Shown here in pieces: positions 43,806-52,805 of a stretch of DNA of 64,000 bases. Below the pieces are notes generated by a model. The model had not been told where the DNA came from, searched no databases, and was given only the letters and a program-made list of their open reading frames with translations. The position numbers and the translations under genes were made by a program. Source of the stretch: Albidovulum sp. (GTDB lineage: Bacteria > Pseudomonadota > Alphaproteobacteria > Rhodobacterales > Rhodobacteraceae). Location of the stretch: positions 461,001-525,000 of the forward strand of contig JACKKB010000002.1 of NCBI GenBank assembly GCA_020637635.1, read 5' to 3'. The stretch's first letter is position 1; each line of letters begins with the position of its first letter.

Positions 43806-44537
43806 TCACATGTAGCTGCGCACCAGCGCACCGGAGATCAGCGTCCAGCCATCGGCGACAACGAAGAAGGCGAGCTTGAAGGGCAGTGCGACGACGGCGG
43901 GCGGCACCATCATCATGCCCATCGACATCAGGATCGCCGAGACGACAAGGTCGATCACGAGAAACGGCAGGTAGACGAGGAACCCGATCTCGAAGGCACG
44001 ACTGATCTCCGACAGCATGAACGAGGGCACCAGAAGCGAGAGCGAGACCGGCGTTCCTCCGGCAGGATCCACGGTCTCGCCGCGCACCGATGCAAGCGAG
44101 CTCAGCGTCTCGGGATTCACGCGGTGCTCCATGAAGACGCGGAACGGGGCGATCGCGTTGTCGAAGGCGGTCGGCAGATCGATGGCACCCGCGACCAGAG
44201 GCGCGCCGCCCTCGGACCAGGCCTGAAGGAAGACGGGCTCCATCACGAACCAGGTCAGGAAGAGCGCAAGCGAGACGATGAGCGCGTTAGGGGGCGATTG
44301 CTGCAGACCGATGGCCTGGCGCAGGATCGACAGCACCGTGACCACGAAGGGAAAGCAGGTGACCATCACCGCGAGACCGGGCGCGATGCTGAGAAGCGTG
44401 ACGAGCCCGATCAGGAGCATCGACTGGCCGGTGAGGCTGCCGCCGCCAAGCGACAGTCCGAAGTCCTGCGCCAGGGCTCCCGATGCGATGAAGGTCAGCG
44501 CCGCCGCGAGGGCGAGACGGGAAATTGCGGCAGTCAC
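43806..44537 (-). CDS. fliP: Flagellar export gate protein FliP
   Basis: A 243-residue protein of the flagellar type III export gate. It has a cleavable signal peptide (residues 1-23) and about four membrane helices. Family stretches are LIGLVTLLSIAPGLAVMVTCFPFVVTVLSILRQAIG (in two parts of residues 40-75), PSFMLSEISRAFEIGFLVYLPFLVIDLVVSAILMSMGMMMVPP (late half) and VADGWTLISGALVRSY at the end. Fourth gene of the minus-strand fliF-fliH-fliN-fliP operon, coupled to fliN by ATGA. Confidence 0.96.
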   Translation of the reverse strand: MTAAISRLALAAALTFIASGALAQDFGLSLGGGSLTGQSMLLIGLVTLLSIAPGLAVMVTCFPFVVTVLSILRQAIGLQQSPPNALIVSLALFLTWFVMEPVFLQAWSEGGAPLVAGAIDLPTAFDNAIAPFRVFMEHRVNPETLSSLASVRGETVDPAGGTPVSLSLLVPSFMLSEISRAFEIGFLVYLPFLVIDLVVSAILMSMGMMMVPPAVVALPFKLAFFVVADGWTLISGALVRSYM

Positions 44538-44842
44538 CGCGCTCCCCCTTCGGGATCGGCGAGAACTTCGGTCAGGCGCACGCCGAGCTGTCCGTCCTGG
44601 CCATCCCCGAGCTCGATGAGCTCGCCGCGCGCTATCAGCCGGTCGCCGACATAGAGCTCGACCGGGTCGTCGATCTTCTTGTCGAGTGGCAGCACCGCGT
44701 CCTGCGACAGTTGCAAAAGTTCGGCCACGAGCGGCCTGGCGCGCCCGACGGAGACGATGACCTCGATCGGGACCTGGGTGAAGGGGTTCCTGCCGGCATC
44801 ACCCGGTTCGCGGGCGGTCGGCGACATCTCAGCGGTGCTCAT
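44534..44842 (-). CDS. fliN: Flagellar switch protein FliN
   Basis: A 102-residue C-ring protein with the SPOA domain: PIEVIVSVGRARPLVAELLQLSQDAVLPLDKKIDDPVELYVGDRLIARGEL in successive parts, as in FliN/FliM C-termini. The start at 44842 overlaps the fliH gene by 14 bases; GAGGAG lies ten bases upstream. The N-terminal 20 residues are unconserved. It works with FliM and FliG, neither of which is in the window. Confidence 0.93.
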   Translation of the reverse strand: MSTAEMSPTAREPGDAGRNPFTQVPIEVIVSVGRARPLVAELLQLSQDAVLPLDKKIDDPVELYVGDRLIARGELIELGDGQDGQLGVRLTEVLADPEGGAR

Positions 44843-45437
44843 TTGCCTGGGGCTCCTCGCGGTCGGTTGAGAAGAAGTTCGCGACGGCGGCGCCGATCGC
44901 CGCGATCATGCCGTCGAGATCGACGCGCAGTTCCTGCGGCCCGAAGCCAAGGTGGACCTGCCCTTCGCCAAGCGATGGCTCCTCGGAAAAGACGAACGGC
45001 ACCGGCGCGTCGGCGATCAGGGTCTCTTCGAGGATCTTGCGGTTCGCCGGATGGGCGACTACGCGCACCGGGGTGTCTGCAAGCTCGGCCGCCACGGCCG
45101 CGAGCCGCTCGACGACGACGGCGCCGAGCGATTCCCTGGCAATCCGCGGCATGACCTTGGCGACCATCTCGGCCAACAACGGTTCCAGGGCCCCCAGGAC
45201 ATGGCCATGCGCCTCGTGGTAGGTGAAGGACAGGTCCTGCAGGTTGCGACCGAGATCCGAGCGCAGGCGCTTGACCTCGTCGGACTGGGCAGCGGCGGCA
45301 TCATCCCAGCCCGCGGCATATCCGCTCTCATAGGCCGCGAGGCGGATCTCCTCGATCTCGGTCGTGCTGGTGTGGCTCGGCGCGCCCACCGGGTTCGGGG
45401 CGTCGAAGACCTCCAGTCGAAACGGCACCGCGGTCAT
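44829..45437 (-). CDS. fliH: FliH-like flagellar export regulator
   Basis: A 202-residue protein with a helical, charged middle (EIRLAAYESGYAAGWDDAAAAQ, then EVKRLRSDLGRNLQDL) and a C-terminal domain like FliH/HrpE (ALEPLLAEMVAKVMPRIARESLGAVVVERLAAVAAELADTPVRVVAHP in successive parts). FliH binds the ATPase FliI and holds it at the export gate. Sequence conservation is low in this family; position between fliF and fliN in the operon supports the call. It is coupled to fliF by ATGA. Confidence 0.82.
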   Translation of the reverse strand: MTAVPFRLEVFDAPNPVGAPSHTSTTEIEEIRLAAYESGYAAGWDDAAAAQSDEVKRLRSDLGRNLQDLSFTYHEAHGHVLGALEPLLAEMVAKVMPRIARESLGAVVVERLAAVAAELADTPVRVVAHPANRKILEETLIADAPVPFVFSEEPSLGEGQVHLGFGPQELRVDLDGMIAAIGAAVANFFSTDREEPQANEHR

Positions 45438-47011
45438 GTCCGGCCTTCCTCGGCTTCTTCCATCCAGCCGCGCAGAATGTCGACGGTGTCGTCCTGACGC
45501 TCGGCGATGAGGCGACGGAGCCGGTTCATCGGATCCGCATCGGATTGCCCCGCGGCGCCGCGTGCGGCCGGCAGACGCGCGCCGTCACCCTGGCCGCTGC
45601 CCTCGTCGGCGATCTCGCCCGTCAGCGCCACGCCCTGCGGCGGGGCGAGCGAAGCGCGTGGCGCCGCCACTGTGCCGCGGCCGGAAAGGATCGGGCGCAG
45701 CACGAACAGACCGAGCACCAGCGCGACCAGCGAGAAGGCTGCGAACTTGATCAGACCGACAAGATCGAAGGCCTCAGGCAGGGCCCAGAGCGAGGCTGCC
45801 ACCGGCTCGGGGGCTGCCAGGGTCTCGAAGCCCATCGACTTGATCGTGATGACATCGCCGCGCGCGGCATCGAAGCCGACGGCTGCCGCGACAAGATCGT
45901 GGAGCGCCGCCAGTTCCTCGTCCGGGCGTGGCGTCTTGATCGGTTCACCGGTGTCGCTCGTCGTCGAGATGCCGTCAACGAGAACCGCGACCGTCAACCG
46001 GCGCAGGGCGCCCGGCGTGCGCAGCACCTCGCGCGTGGTTTCGGAAACCTCGAAATTCGTCCGCTCGCGGGTCTCGCTGTTGCGGCTCTGCGTGGTCGTG
46101 GCGCCTGCGGCATTGCCGGCAGGCAGGTTGGAGGCGACGCTCACCCCCTGACCGCCGGCGTCCGAGGAATTCGCGCTGCGCTCTTCGGTATCGGTTGAAA
46201 TCGCGACCCGCCCGTCAGGGTCGATGCGCCTTTCGGTGATGGCCTCGCGCTCGGTCACGGTATCGACCGAGACCTCGACCACCGCATTGCCGTAGCCGAC
46301 GCGCGCCTCGAGCAGCCGCTCGACATTGCGGCGCAGGGTCTCGGCCCGGTCGTCAGGCACCATGCCTGGCTGATCCGAACCCGATTCCACAAGCCCGCCG
46401 CGGTCGTCGATCACCGCGACATCGTCGGGGCGCATCCCGGAAACCGCCGAGGCCACGAGGTATTTCAATGCCTTGGCTTGTGCGGGGTTCAGACCGCCGG
46501 TGGTTGAAGTGACCACGACCGAGGCCGTCGGCCGTGCTTCTGCGCGCAGGCCCTGGGCGCGGGTGTCGGCGATATGGACCCGTGCCGCGCGAATCGAGGG
46601 TTGGGCAGAGATGGTGCGCGCAAGCTCGCCCTCCTTCGCGCGCAGGTAGGCGGCGTCGAACATCTGCGAGGTCGTCCCGAAGCCCGAGAGCGAATCGAGG
46701 ATCTCGTAGCCCGCCTCGGTGCTTGCGGGCAAGCCCTCCGATGCCAGGGACATGCGCAACTGGTCGCGCCGCGTCGTCTCGACATAGATCGCGGTTCCGC
46801 GCACTTCATAACTTGCGCCCTGCTGGTCGAGCGCGGCGAGCACCTCGCCCGAGCGCGCCTCGTCGAGACCGGCGTAAAGAAGGGCCATGCCGGGGCGCGA
46901 TGCAAGCTTGCCGAGGCCCAGCACCGCCGCAAACATCGCGAGCGCCGCAGCCGCGACGATGACACGCTTTCGGCTGTCGAGTGCACGCCAGACGGATACC
47001 AGTTGCTGCAC
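45434..47011 (-). CDS. fliF: Flagellar MS-ring protein FliF
   Basis: A 525-residue inner-membrane ring protein. It starts with GTG at 47011 (MQQLVSVWRALDSRKR), with GAGGGAGC upstream. Helix 1 lies at about residues 17-36 and helix 2 near 430-450. The ring-building motifs include LYAGLDEARSGEVLAALDQQG, YEILDSLSGFGTTSQMFDAAYLRAKEGELARTI in sections, and AARVHIADTR. The C-terminal tail (RLRRLIAERQDDTVDILRGWMEEAEEG) is the FliG-binding region. First gene of its operon; the divergent fliL gene is 114 bases away. Confidence 0.96.
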   Translation of the reverse strand: MQQLVSVWRALDSRKRVIVAAAALAMFAAVLGLGKLASRPGMALLYAGLDEARSGEVLAALDQQGASYEVRGTAIYVETTRRDQLRMSLASEGLPASTEAGYEILDSLSGFGTTSQMFDAAYLRAKEGELARTISAQPSIRAARVHIADTRAQGLRAEARPTASVVVTSTTGGLNPAQAKALKYLVASAVSGMRPDDVAVIDDRGGLVESGSDQPGMVPDDRAETLRRNVERLLEARVGYGNAVVEVSVDTVTEREAITERRIDPDGRVAISTDTEERSANSSDAGGQGVSVASNLPAGNAAGATTTQSRNSETRERTNFEVSETTREVLRTPGALRRLTVAVLVDGISTTSDTGEPIKTPRPDEELAALHDLVAAAVGFDAARGDVITIKSMGFETLAAPEPVAASLWALPEAFDLVGLIKFAAFSLVALVLGLFVLRPILSGRGTVAAPRASLAPPQGVALTGEIADEGSGQGDGARLPAARGAAGQSDADPMNRLRRLIAERQDDTVDILRGWMEEAEEGRT

Positions 47012-47066
47012 GGATCGCTCCCTCGCGGACTTCTGCCCTGTGGCGCCGATCCTTGGACGATCAGCC

Positions 47067-47081
47067 TTAAGAAACGGTTAG
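47067..47081. promoter_or_regulatory. CtrA-like site between fliF and fliL
   Basis: TTAA-N7-TTAG, one base off the TTAA-N7-TTAA consensus recognised by the response regulator CtrA, which controls flagellar genes in many alphaproteobacteria. It lies in the 114-base divergent promoter region, 45 bases before the fliL ATG. Function inferred from motif and position only. Confidence 0.45.
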
Positions 47082-47125
47082 CCTCCGACGTCTATATCCC
47101 TGCTCGTCAGACATGCGGGGACACC

Positions 47126-47602
47126 ATGGCCGAAGCCGCCGAAACAGCGCCGGAAACCCCGGCAAAGAAATCGAAAAAGCCGCTTCTGATCGGGCTCGCA
47201 CTGATGCTCGCCGCGGCCGGCGGCGGCTTTTACGTGACCTCCTCGGGGCTCTTGCCGGGCCATGGCAAACAGGTCGACTCTGCCGCGCCGGAACCGCTTC
47301 CCGACGTCGCCTACGTGCCGGTCGAACCGCTTGTCATCTCTCTCGGCGACGGCTCGCCGCGGCGTTACCTGCACTTCTCGGCGCAGATCGAGGTCGGTGC
47401 CGCGCATGTCGAGGAGGTGACCCATATCATGCCGCGCGTCATGGACGTTCTGAACAGCTATCTGCGGGCCGTCGACGCGCGCGATCTGGAGGCGCCCGGC
47501 GCACTCGTCAAGCTGCGTGCGCAACTGCTTCGGCGGATCCGGATGGTCGCCGGAGAAGCGCGCGTGCACGACCTTCTCGTCACCGAATTTGTCATCAACT
47601 GA
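47126..47602 (+). CDS. fliL: Flagellar basal-body protein FliL
   Basis: A 158-residue single-pass membrane protein: a charged, alanine/lysine-rich N-terminus, the helix LLIGLALMLAAAGGGFYVTS, and a periplasmic FliL domain (YVPVEPLVISLGDGSPRRYLHFSAQIEVG, then HIMPRVMDVLNSYLRAVDARDLEAPGALVKLRAQLLRRI in sections). FliL lies near the stator and supports torque. The ATG at 47126 has GCGGGG upstream. It heads the plus-strand operon running to 57085. Confidence 0.93.
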   Translation: MAEAAETAPETPAKKSKKPLLIGLALMLAAAGGGFYVTSSGLLPGHGKQVDSAAPEPLPDVAYVPVEPLVISLGDGSPRRYLHFSAQIEVGAAHVEEVTHIMPRVMDVLNSYLRAVDARDLEAPGALVKLRAQLLRRIRMVAGEARVHDLLVTEFVIN

Positions 47603-47609
47603 GGTCGCA

Positions 47610-47975
47610 ATGGATTTCATCGCCAACATCCTTCTCGGCGCTGGGGCGATTGGCGCCGGCATCTTCTGTCTGGTTCTGTCGCGCCGGTTGAAGTCGCTCA
47701 GCCAGCTCGACAGCGGCATGGGTGGAGCGATTGCGGTGCTCTCGGTTCAGGTCGACGAAATGACCGCCGCTCTTGGTGCGGCACAAGAGGCCGCGACCGG
47801 TTCGGCAGAAACGCTGCGCGCCCTCACGATGCGGGCGGAAACGGCGGCCGCGAAACTCGAACTCATGCTCTCGTCGCTTCATGACCTGCCCGAGATGGGC
47901 GACGAGGGTGAACGCCGACGTCCGTGCGTGGTGCGGCGCGCGCGCCGCCTGCACGAGCCGGAGGTCGCGGAATGA
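47610..47975 (+). CDS. Small membrane-anchored protein of the flagellar operon
   Basis: A 121-residue protein. It begins MDFIANILLGAGAIGAGIFCL, one N-terminal membrane helix, followed by RLKSLSQLDSGMGGAIAVLSVQVDEMTAALGAAQ, a coiled-coil-like helix, and an arginine-rich tail. It lies seven bases after fliL and overlaps motE by ATGA. It resembles the DUF6468-type proteins found at this place in Rhodobacterales flagellar clusters; this family name is from memory. Function unknown; topology suggests an inner-membrane anchor with a cytoplasmic coiled coil. Confidence 0.7.
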   Translation: MDFIANILLGAGAIGAGIFCLVLSRRLKSLSQLDSGMGGAIAVLSVQVDEMTAALGAAQEAATGSAETLRALTMRAETAAAKLELMLSSLHDLPEMGDEGERRRPCVVRRARRLHEPEVAE

Positions 47976-48574
47976 GGCGGCTCGGCAAGAAGGGGCGCGA
48001 CGGCGTCGCGGCGCCGCGGCGATCCGGGGGCGGCACTCTGGTGACCCTCGCCGGGTTCTTCATCGTTTCTGCCATGCTCCGCTTCGGCGTCGCCGCCGCG
48101 GATGCGTTCTCTGCCACCGAAACGCACGAAGGACCCGCCGAGAAGGCGGCCGCCTGCACGACAGATGGCGACGCGCTCGCTCTCTTCGAGGAGGTAAAGA
48201 CGCGCGAGGCGCGGGTCGCCGAAAGGGAGAAGCGCGCGGAGGACCGCGACCGGGCGCTCACGCTCGCCTCGACCACGATCGATGACAAGCTGAAGACGCT
48301 CGAGGAAGCCGAAGCCAAGCTCGCCGCGACGCTCGCGATCGCCGACAAGGCCGCGGACAAGGACGTCGCAAGCTTGATTGCGGTCTACGAGAAGATGAAG
48401 CCGAAGGATGCCGCCCGTCTCTTCGAGCAGATGCCGCCGGAATTTGCCGCGGGATTCCTCTCCGGCATGCGGCCCGACTCTGCCGCAGCGGTGATGGCCG
48501 GGCTCGACCCCGAGAAGGCCTATTCGATCAGCGTCGTGCTGGCGGGCCGCAACGCGCGGGCGCCGAAATCCTGA
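47972..48574 (+). CDS. motE: MotE-like periplasmic flagellar protein (MgtE N-domain type)
   Basis: A 200-residue protein with an N-terminal membrane helix (GGGTLVTLAGFFIVSAMLRFGVAAA), a coiled coil (LFEEVKTREARVAEREKRAEDRDRAL, then LEEAEAKLAATL), and a C-terminal helical domain (VASLIAVYEKMKPKDAARLFEQM, then PPEFAAGFLSGMRPDSAAAVMAGLDPEKAYSIS) as in MotE, which in Rhizobiales assists the MotC stator-associated protein. The ATG at 47972 overlaps the preceding stop. A lone cysteine (AACTTD) might form a dimer disulfide. Confidence 0.85.
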   Translation: MRRLGKKGRDGVAAPRRSGGGTLVTLAGFFIVSAMLRFGVAAADAFSATETHEGPAEKAAACTTDGDALALFEEVKTREARVAEREKRAEDRDRALTLASTTIDDKLKTLEEAEAKLAATLAIADKAADKDVASLIAVYEKMKPKDAARLFEQMPPEFAAGFLSGMRPDSAAAVMAGLDPEKAYSISVVLAGRNARAPKS

Positions 48575-48631
48575 TCCGCTCGCCTGATCCGCTCAGGGGA
48601 TTCTTAACCGGCGTCTGCAAAGGTTGCGCGC

Positions 48632-48661
48632 ATGACACGTGAAGGGACTCCGACGCAATGA
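48632..48661 (+). other. Nine-codon leader frame overlapping the motA start
   Basis: ATG at 48632 starts a nine-residue frame (MTREGTPTQ) whose TGA at 48659-48661 overlaps the motA ATG at 48658 as ATGA, like the coupled genes elsewhere in this operon. The motA start itself has only a distant AAGGGA. The leader might feed ribosomes to motA. It may equally be chance. Confidence 0.3.
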
Positions 48662-49527
48662 TCGGCATCATCGGCATCGTGATCATCTTCGTGATGGTCT
48701 TCGGCGGCTATTCGTTCGCGGGCGGCAAGCTCGAGGTCATCCTGCATGCGGCACCGCATGAGCTCATCATGATCCTCGGCGCGGCAGTCGGGTCGTTCGT
48801 CCTTTCCAACGACGGATCCGCGGTCAAGCATACGCTCAAGGACGTGGGCAAGGTCTTCAAGGGGCCGAAGTGGAAGGCCGAAGACTATCGCGACCTTCTT
48901 TGCCTGCTTTTCGAGCTCATTCGCCTGGCCAAGCAGAATCCGGTCGCGCTCGAAGAGCATGTGGAGGCGCCCCAGACCTCCTCGATCTTCGGAAAGTATC
49001 CCAAGATCGCCGCGGACCAAACGGCCACGGATCTCATCTGCGACACGTTGCGGGCCGCCTCGATGAATTACGACGACGCGCATCAGGTCGAGGAGGTTCT
49101 CGAAAAGCAGCTCGAGGCGCACATGCATCACGCGATGCATTCGACCCATTCGCTGCAGTCGATCGCCGACGGTCTTCCGGCGCTCGGGATCGTCGCCGCG
49201 GTTCTCGGCGTGATCAAGACAATGGGCTCGATCGATCAGCCGCCGGAGATCCTCGGCAAGATGATCGGTGGCGCCCTTGTCGGCACGTTTCTCGGTGTGT
49301 TCCTTGCCTATGGACTTGTCGGGCCCTTCGCCTCGAAACTGAAGCTCGTCGTCGAGGAAGACGGACATTTCTATCAGCTGATCCGCGAAGTGCTTGTCGC
49401 CAACCTGCACAACCACCCGGCCAATATCTGCGTCGAGGTCGGGCGGCAGAACACACCGCATCCGTTCAGACCGAGCTTCACGGCGCTTGAAGAGGCGCTG
49501 AAAGCGGCCAAGTCCGAGGCCGCATGA
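48658..49527 (+). CDS. motA: Flagellar stator protein MotA
   Basis: A 289-residue proton-channel stator protein with four membrane helices. Family stretches are IGIIGIVIIFVMVFGGYSFAGG, HELIMILGAAVGSFVLSN, the cytoplasmic KWKAEDYRDLLCLLFELIRLAK, then LQSIADGLPALGIVAAVLGVIKTMGSIDQPPEILGKMIGGALVGTFLGVFLAYG in successive parts, with the conserved PALGIVAAVLG. Its partner MotB is not in the window. It follows motE by 83 bases, with TTAACC at 48604-48609 in the gap, and overlaps the next gene by ATGA. Confidence 0.96.
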   Translation: MIGIIGIVIIFVMVFGGYSFAGGKLEVILHAAPHELIMILGAAVGSFVLSNDGSAVKHTLKDVGKVFKGPKWKAEDYRDLLCLLFELIRLAKQNPVALEEHVEAPQTSSIFGKYPKIAADQTATDLICDTLRAASMNYDDAHQVEEVLEKQLEAHMHHAMHSTHSLQSIADGLPALGIVAAVLGVIKTMGSIDQPPEILGKMIGGALVGTFLGVFLAYGLVGPFASKLKLVVEEDGHFYQLIREVLVANLHNHPANICVEVGRQNTPHPFRPSFTALEEALKAAKSEAA

Positions 49528-51959
49528 GTCTGACGCTGGTCCGCATCACCTTGCTCTTGCTCGCCGCGGCCCTGCCGGCTGCGGCTGACACGGTGAGCGT
49601 TCGAAGCGGTGAACATCCGGGCTTCTCGCGGATCGCGCTCGATCTGGGTCGTCCGGCCAATTGGCAGCTCACCCGTACCGGCGGAAGCTACGACCTGCGC
49701 GTCGACGGCGGACATGACTACGATCTCAGCTCGGCCTTCGCGCGTATCGGGCGCGACAGGATCGCCGATATTCGACCCCTGAGCGATGGCAGAGGGTTGA
49801 AGTTCGAGCTCGGATGCGACTGTCATGCAACGGCCTTTCTTGCCGGGTCCGGAACGCTGGTCGTCGATGTCAGCGACGGGCCGGCAGATGCGGAATCGCC
49901 CTTCGAGGCTCCGGCCGCGGAGCCGGCCGAGACCGCGCCTGAAGCGGAGGTGTCTCCGGGACGGGATCAGGGCGCCGCACTTGCGACCGACAGGGTGCAG
50001 TATCGGCCGCAGCCCGCCCCCGATCCGCGCCTCGCCTTCTTCTGGCGCGGGGTGCAGCCGACGGCCGAGGGCAAGAGGTCACCCGCAGCCCCTTCGCCCG
50101 ATGCCGACGCGATCCCTGTGCCGGCCGGCCGGCCATCGCCCGCGCCGGTCGCGCGGAGCGCACCCGAGGACTCGCCGCACGCCGTTGCGGCACCGGTTCC
50201 GCAGGCCATTGCGCCACCCGAACCGGTCGCCGAGACGACGCCTGCGGCACTGCCGCCTGTCCCGTCGCCGCGTGTATCCGAAGCGGAAAAGGCGCTGCTG
50301 GCCCGGCTCGGCTCGGCAGCAACGGAAGGGTTGCTCGCGGCCAACCCCGAGGCCGTCACAACGCTTCTTCCGGACCTCCCGGACGAGGCTCACGCGAACC
50401 CGAACGCGGCGCCCGCCGACCGAGACCCGCACCGGATGACGGACCCGGAGGTTCAGAATGAGAAAGGTGCGGCGGCGGCAGATCACCTCGGCATCGGGCG
50501 CGGCCGCGCGCTCGCGAGCGACGGCAGCCCCTGTCCCGCCGAGGAAGCGTTCGACGTGGCGAGCTGGGGTAGCGAAACGCCCGCCGACCGGCAGATCGCG
50601 ACGCTGCGCAGCGCGCTCGTCGGCGAGTTCGATCGACCCGCACCGGCGGCTGCAAGGGCGCTCGCCCAGCTCTACGTTCATCTCGGCTTTGGCACCGAGG
50701 CGCGGGCGGTGCTGGACGCCTTTCCCGAGATCGAAGGGGGCGACACGCTGCGCGCGATGGCCCGTCTCGTCGACGGCACGCCCGACGGTCGGTTGGCCCG
50801 ATACGCGACGTGCCCCGGGCCGGCGGCCTTCTGGGCGCTCATCTCTCTGGACGTGGCCGCGCCGGGCCAGCCGCTCGACCTCGGCGCCGTTCGCCGCGCC
50901 TTCTCGGCGCTTCCGAAGGCGTTGCGCCGCGAGCTCGGGCCGGAGGCGGTGGAACGCCTGATGGCCATGGGAGAGCACGAGGCGGCGCTTGCATTGCGCG
51001 GCGCGGTCGAACGGGCCGGCACTGGAACCGAGACGGCGCTCGACGTCATCTCCGCGCAGATCGACTTCGGTGCTGGCAACCGCGCCGGGGCCGAGGCCGC
51101 GCTTGCTGCCGTCGCGGCCGGCGGCACGCCCGAGGCGGCGCCGGCACTCGTCGCCCTCATCCGCTCGAAACTGGCGGCAGGCGAGGCGGTAGCGCCCGAA
51201 CTCGCGTCCGAGGCGGGCGCACGGGCCTTCGAACTCCGCGATACGACGCTTGGCCCGGCGCTCTGGGCGGCGCAGGTGCTGGCGCTGGCCTCGACCGGCG
51301 ATTTCACCTCCGCGCTCGCGGCGCTTGATGCGCCACCTGCGACCGATGTCGCGACGGCCCTTCCCGAAGCGCTTTCAAGGCTTGCAGGACTTCTCGCAAG
51401 AAATGCCGACGAGGCGACCTTTGTCGCCGCCTATTTCCGCCTTCGACCGGCCTTTTTGCAGGCGGATCTCGATACCGACCGCCGGCTCGCACTCGGCGAC
51501 CGGCTTGCCGACGCGGGATTCGCCGGCGCGCTGCGGGAGATCGTCGCGCAAGGCGCCGAGACGACTGAGCGCGGCCGACGCCTGCTCGCGCGGGCCGACC
51601 TGCTGGAAGGCAATCCCTCCGAAGCGCTCCGCCGGCTCGATGGCCTCGAGGACGATGCGAGCCGACTGGTCCGGGCCGACGCGCTCGCCTCGGCCGGGGA
51701 TCACGCGGCGGCCGCGCCCATATTGCGGGCGCTGGGCAACGATGAGGGCGCAGCCTCGGAGACCTGGCGTTCGGGAGAACCGATCGGCGAGGCGGCGGCG
51801 GCGCCCGCGGCCTTCGCCGAGGCGCTCGCCGTCCTGACACGCGCGCCTGCCGAACCGACCGGAGCGGGCGACCTGGCCCGGGGCAGGGCGCTCGTCGAGG
51901 GCAGCCAGACAATCCGTTCGGGAATCGCAGCACTTCTTGCGGCGGCAGAAAGCCCCTGA
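49524..51959 (+). CDS. Large exported protein of the flagellar operon with helical-repeat C-terminus
   Basis: An 811-residue protein of unknown function. Residues 1-21 are a signal peptide (LTLVRITLLLLAAALPAAA). Residues about 22-118 form a beta-rich domain (VRSGEHPGFSRIALDLGRPANW, then LKFELGCDCHATAFLAGSGTLVVDVSDG) like the AMIN fold that binds peptidoglycan. Residues about 120-300 are proline/alanine-rich linker, and 330-811 a run of alanine-rich helical pairs like TPR/Sel1 repeats. Coupled to motA by ATGA, it may be a periplasmic scaffold around the stator or rod. Related frames occur at this place in Rhodobacterales, from memory. Confidence 0.8.
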   Translation: MSLTLVRITLLLLAAALPAAADTVSVRSGEHPGFSRIALDLGRPANWQLTRTGGSYDLRVDGGHDYDLSSAFARIGRDRIADIRPLSDGRGLKFELGCDCHATAFLAGSGTLVVDVSDGPADAESPFEAPAAEPAETAPEAEVSPGRDQGAALATDRVQYRPQPAPDPRLAFFWRGVQPTAEGKRSPAAPSPDADAIPVPAGRPSPAPVARSAPEDSPHAVAAPVPQAIAPPEPVAETTPAALPPVPSPRVSEAEKALLARLGSAATEGLLAANPEAVTTLLPDLPDEAHANPNAAPADRDPHRMTDPEVQNEKGAAAADHLGIGRGRALASDGSPCPAEEAFDVASWGSETPADRQIATLRSALVGEFDRPAPAAARALAQLYVHLGFGTEARAVLDAFPEIEGGDTLRAMARLVDGTPDGRLARYATCPGPAAFWALISLDVAAPGQPLDLGAVRRAFSALPKALRRELGPEAVERLMAMGEHEAALALRGAVERAGTGTETALDVISAQIDFGAGNRAGAEAALAAVAAGGTPEAAPALVALIRSKLAAGEAVAPELASEAGARAFELRDTTLGPALWAAQVLALASTGDFTSALAALDAPPATDVATALPEALSRLAGLLARNADEATFVAAYFRLRPAFLQADLDTDRRLALGDRLADAGFAGALREIVAQGAETTERGRRLLARADLLEGNPSEALRRLDGLEDDASRLVRADALASAGDHAAAAPILRALGNDEGAASETWRSGEPIGEAAAAPAAFAEALAVLTRAPAEPTGAGDLARGRALVEGSQTIRSGIAALLAAAESP

Positions 51960-52046
51960 GGCCGCAGAATCGCCGACATCGCTTACCGAATCTCAACACC
52001 CGCCACCTAGCGTCACGGCAAGCAAGAACTGCTGTCAGGATAGATC

Positions 52047-52805
52047 ATGGCCCGTGCCCCGCGTTCCCGCCCGAGGATCCTCACAATTCTCGCCGCGGCG
52101 CTGTTCCTGGAACCGGTTTCGGCCATGGCAGTCACCGATCCGGCGCAGATCTGCGACGCGGCTGCGACCCGCGCAGCAGAGCGCGAGGGCGTGCCGTTGA
52201 CCGTGCTCCAGGCGATCACGCGCAGCGAGACCGGTCGCTCGCGCGGCGGAAAGCTGCAGCCCTGGCCCTGGACCGTGAACATGGAGGGGGCCGGTCACTG
52301 GTTCGACAGCGAAAACCTGGCGCGTGACTTCGCCTACAGATCGCATGACAGAGGCGCCCGGAGCTTCGACGTCGGTTGCTTCCAGATCAACTATAAGTGG
52401 CACGGGAAGGCCTTCAGCTCGATCGACGAGATGTTCGACCCGGTCGCCAACGCCGTCTACGCGGCGCGGTTCCTCAAGGAACTGCATGCCGAGACCGGTT
52501 CATGGGAGGCGGCAGCCGGCGCCTACCACTCGCGCACCAAGGAACACGCCGATCGCTACGCGGCGAGGTTCCAGCGCATCCGCAGCAAACTCGAAGGCCG
52601 CACGATGCCGCAGACCGAACCGGCGCCCGAGATCGTTCTCGCTTCGGCCGAGATCCCACGCTCTCCCCAGGTCGTGCAGTCACGCGTCAATCGCTATCCG
52701 CTCCTGCAGGCTGGCGATGGCGGAGCGATCGGGTCGCTGGTGCGCTTCGGCGCGCCGGGCGCAGGCAGCCTTTTCGCCAACCTTCAGGCGAAGCCTCTCA
52801 AATGA
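52047..52805 (+). CDS. Lytic transglycosylase (SLT domain), probable flagellar peptidoglycan hydrolase
   Basis: A 252-residue exported lysozyme-like enzyme. The signal peptide covers residues 1-28. The SLT domain has VPLTVLQAITRSETGRSRGG, where Glu61 is the catalytic acid, RSFDVGCFQINYKWHG and FDPVANAVYAARFLKELHAETGSWEAAAGAYHS in sections with the A-YH motif. It would open the cell wall for rod assembly, as SltF does in Rhodobacter. It lies between an exported scaffold protein and flhA and is coupled to flhA by ATGA. The N-terminal signal has only a weak CAGGAT ribosome site. Confidence 0.9.
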   Translation: MARAPRSRPRILTILAAALFLEPVSAMAVTDPAQICDAAATRAAEREGVPLTVLQAITRSETGRSRGGKLQPWPWTVNMEGAGHWFDSENLARDFAYRSHDRGARSFDVGCFQINYKWHGKAFSSIDEMFDPVANAVYAARFLKELHAETGSWEAAAGAYHSRTKEHADRYAARFQRIRSKLEGRTMPQTEPAPEIVLASAEIPRSPQVVQSRVNRYPLLQAGDGGAIGSLVRFGAPGAGSLFANLQAKPLK

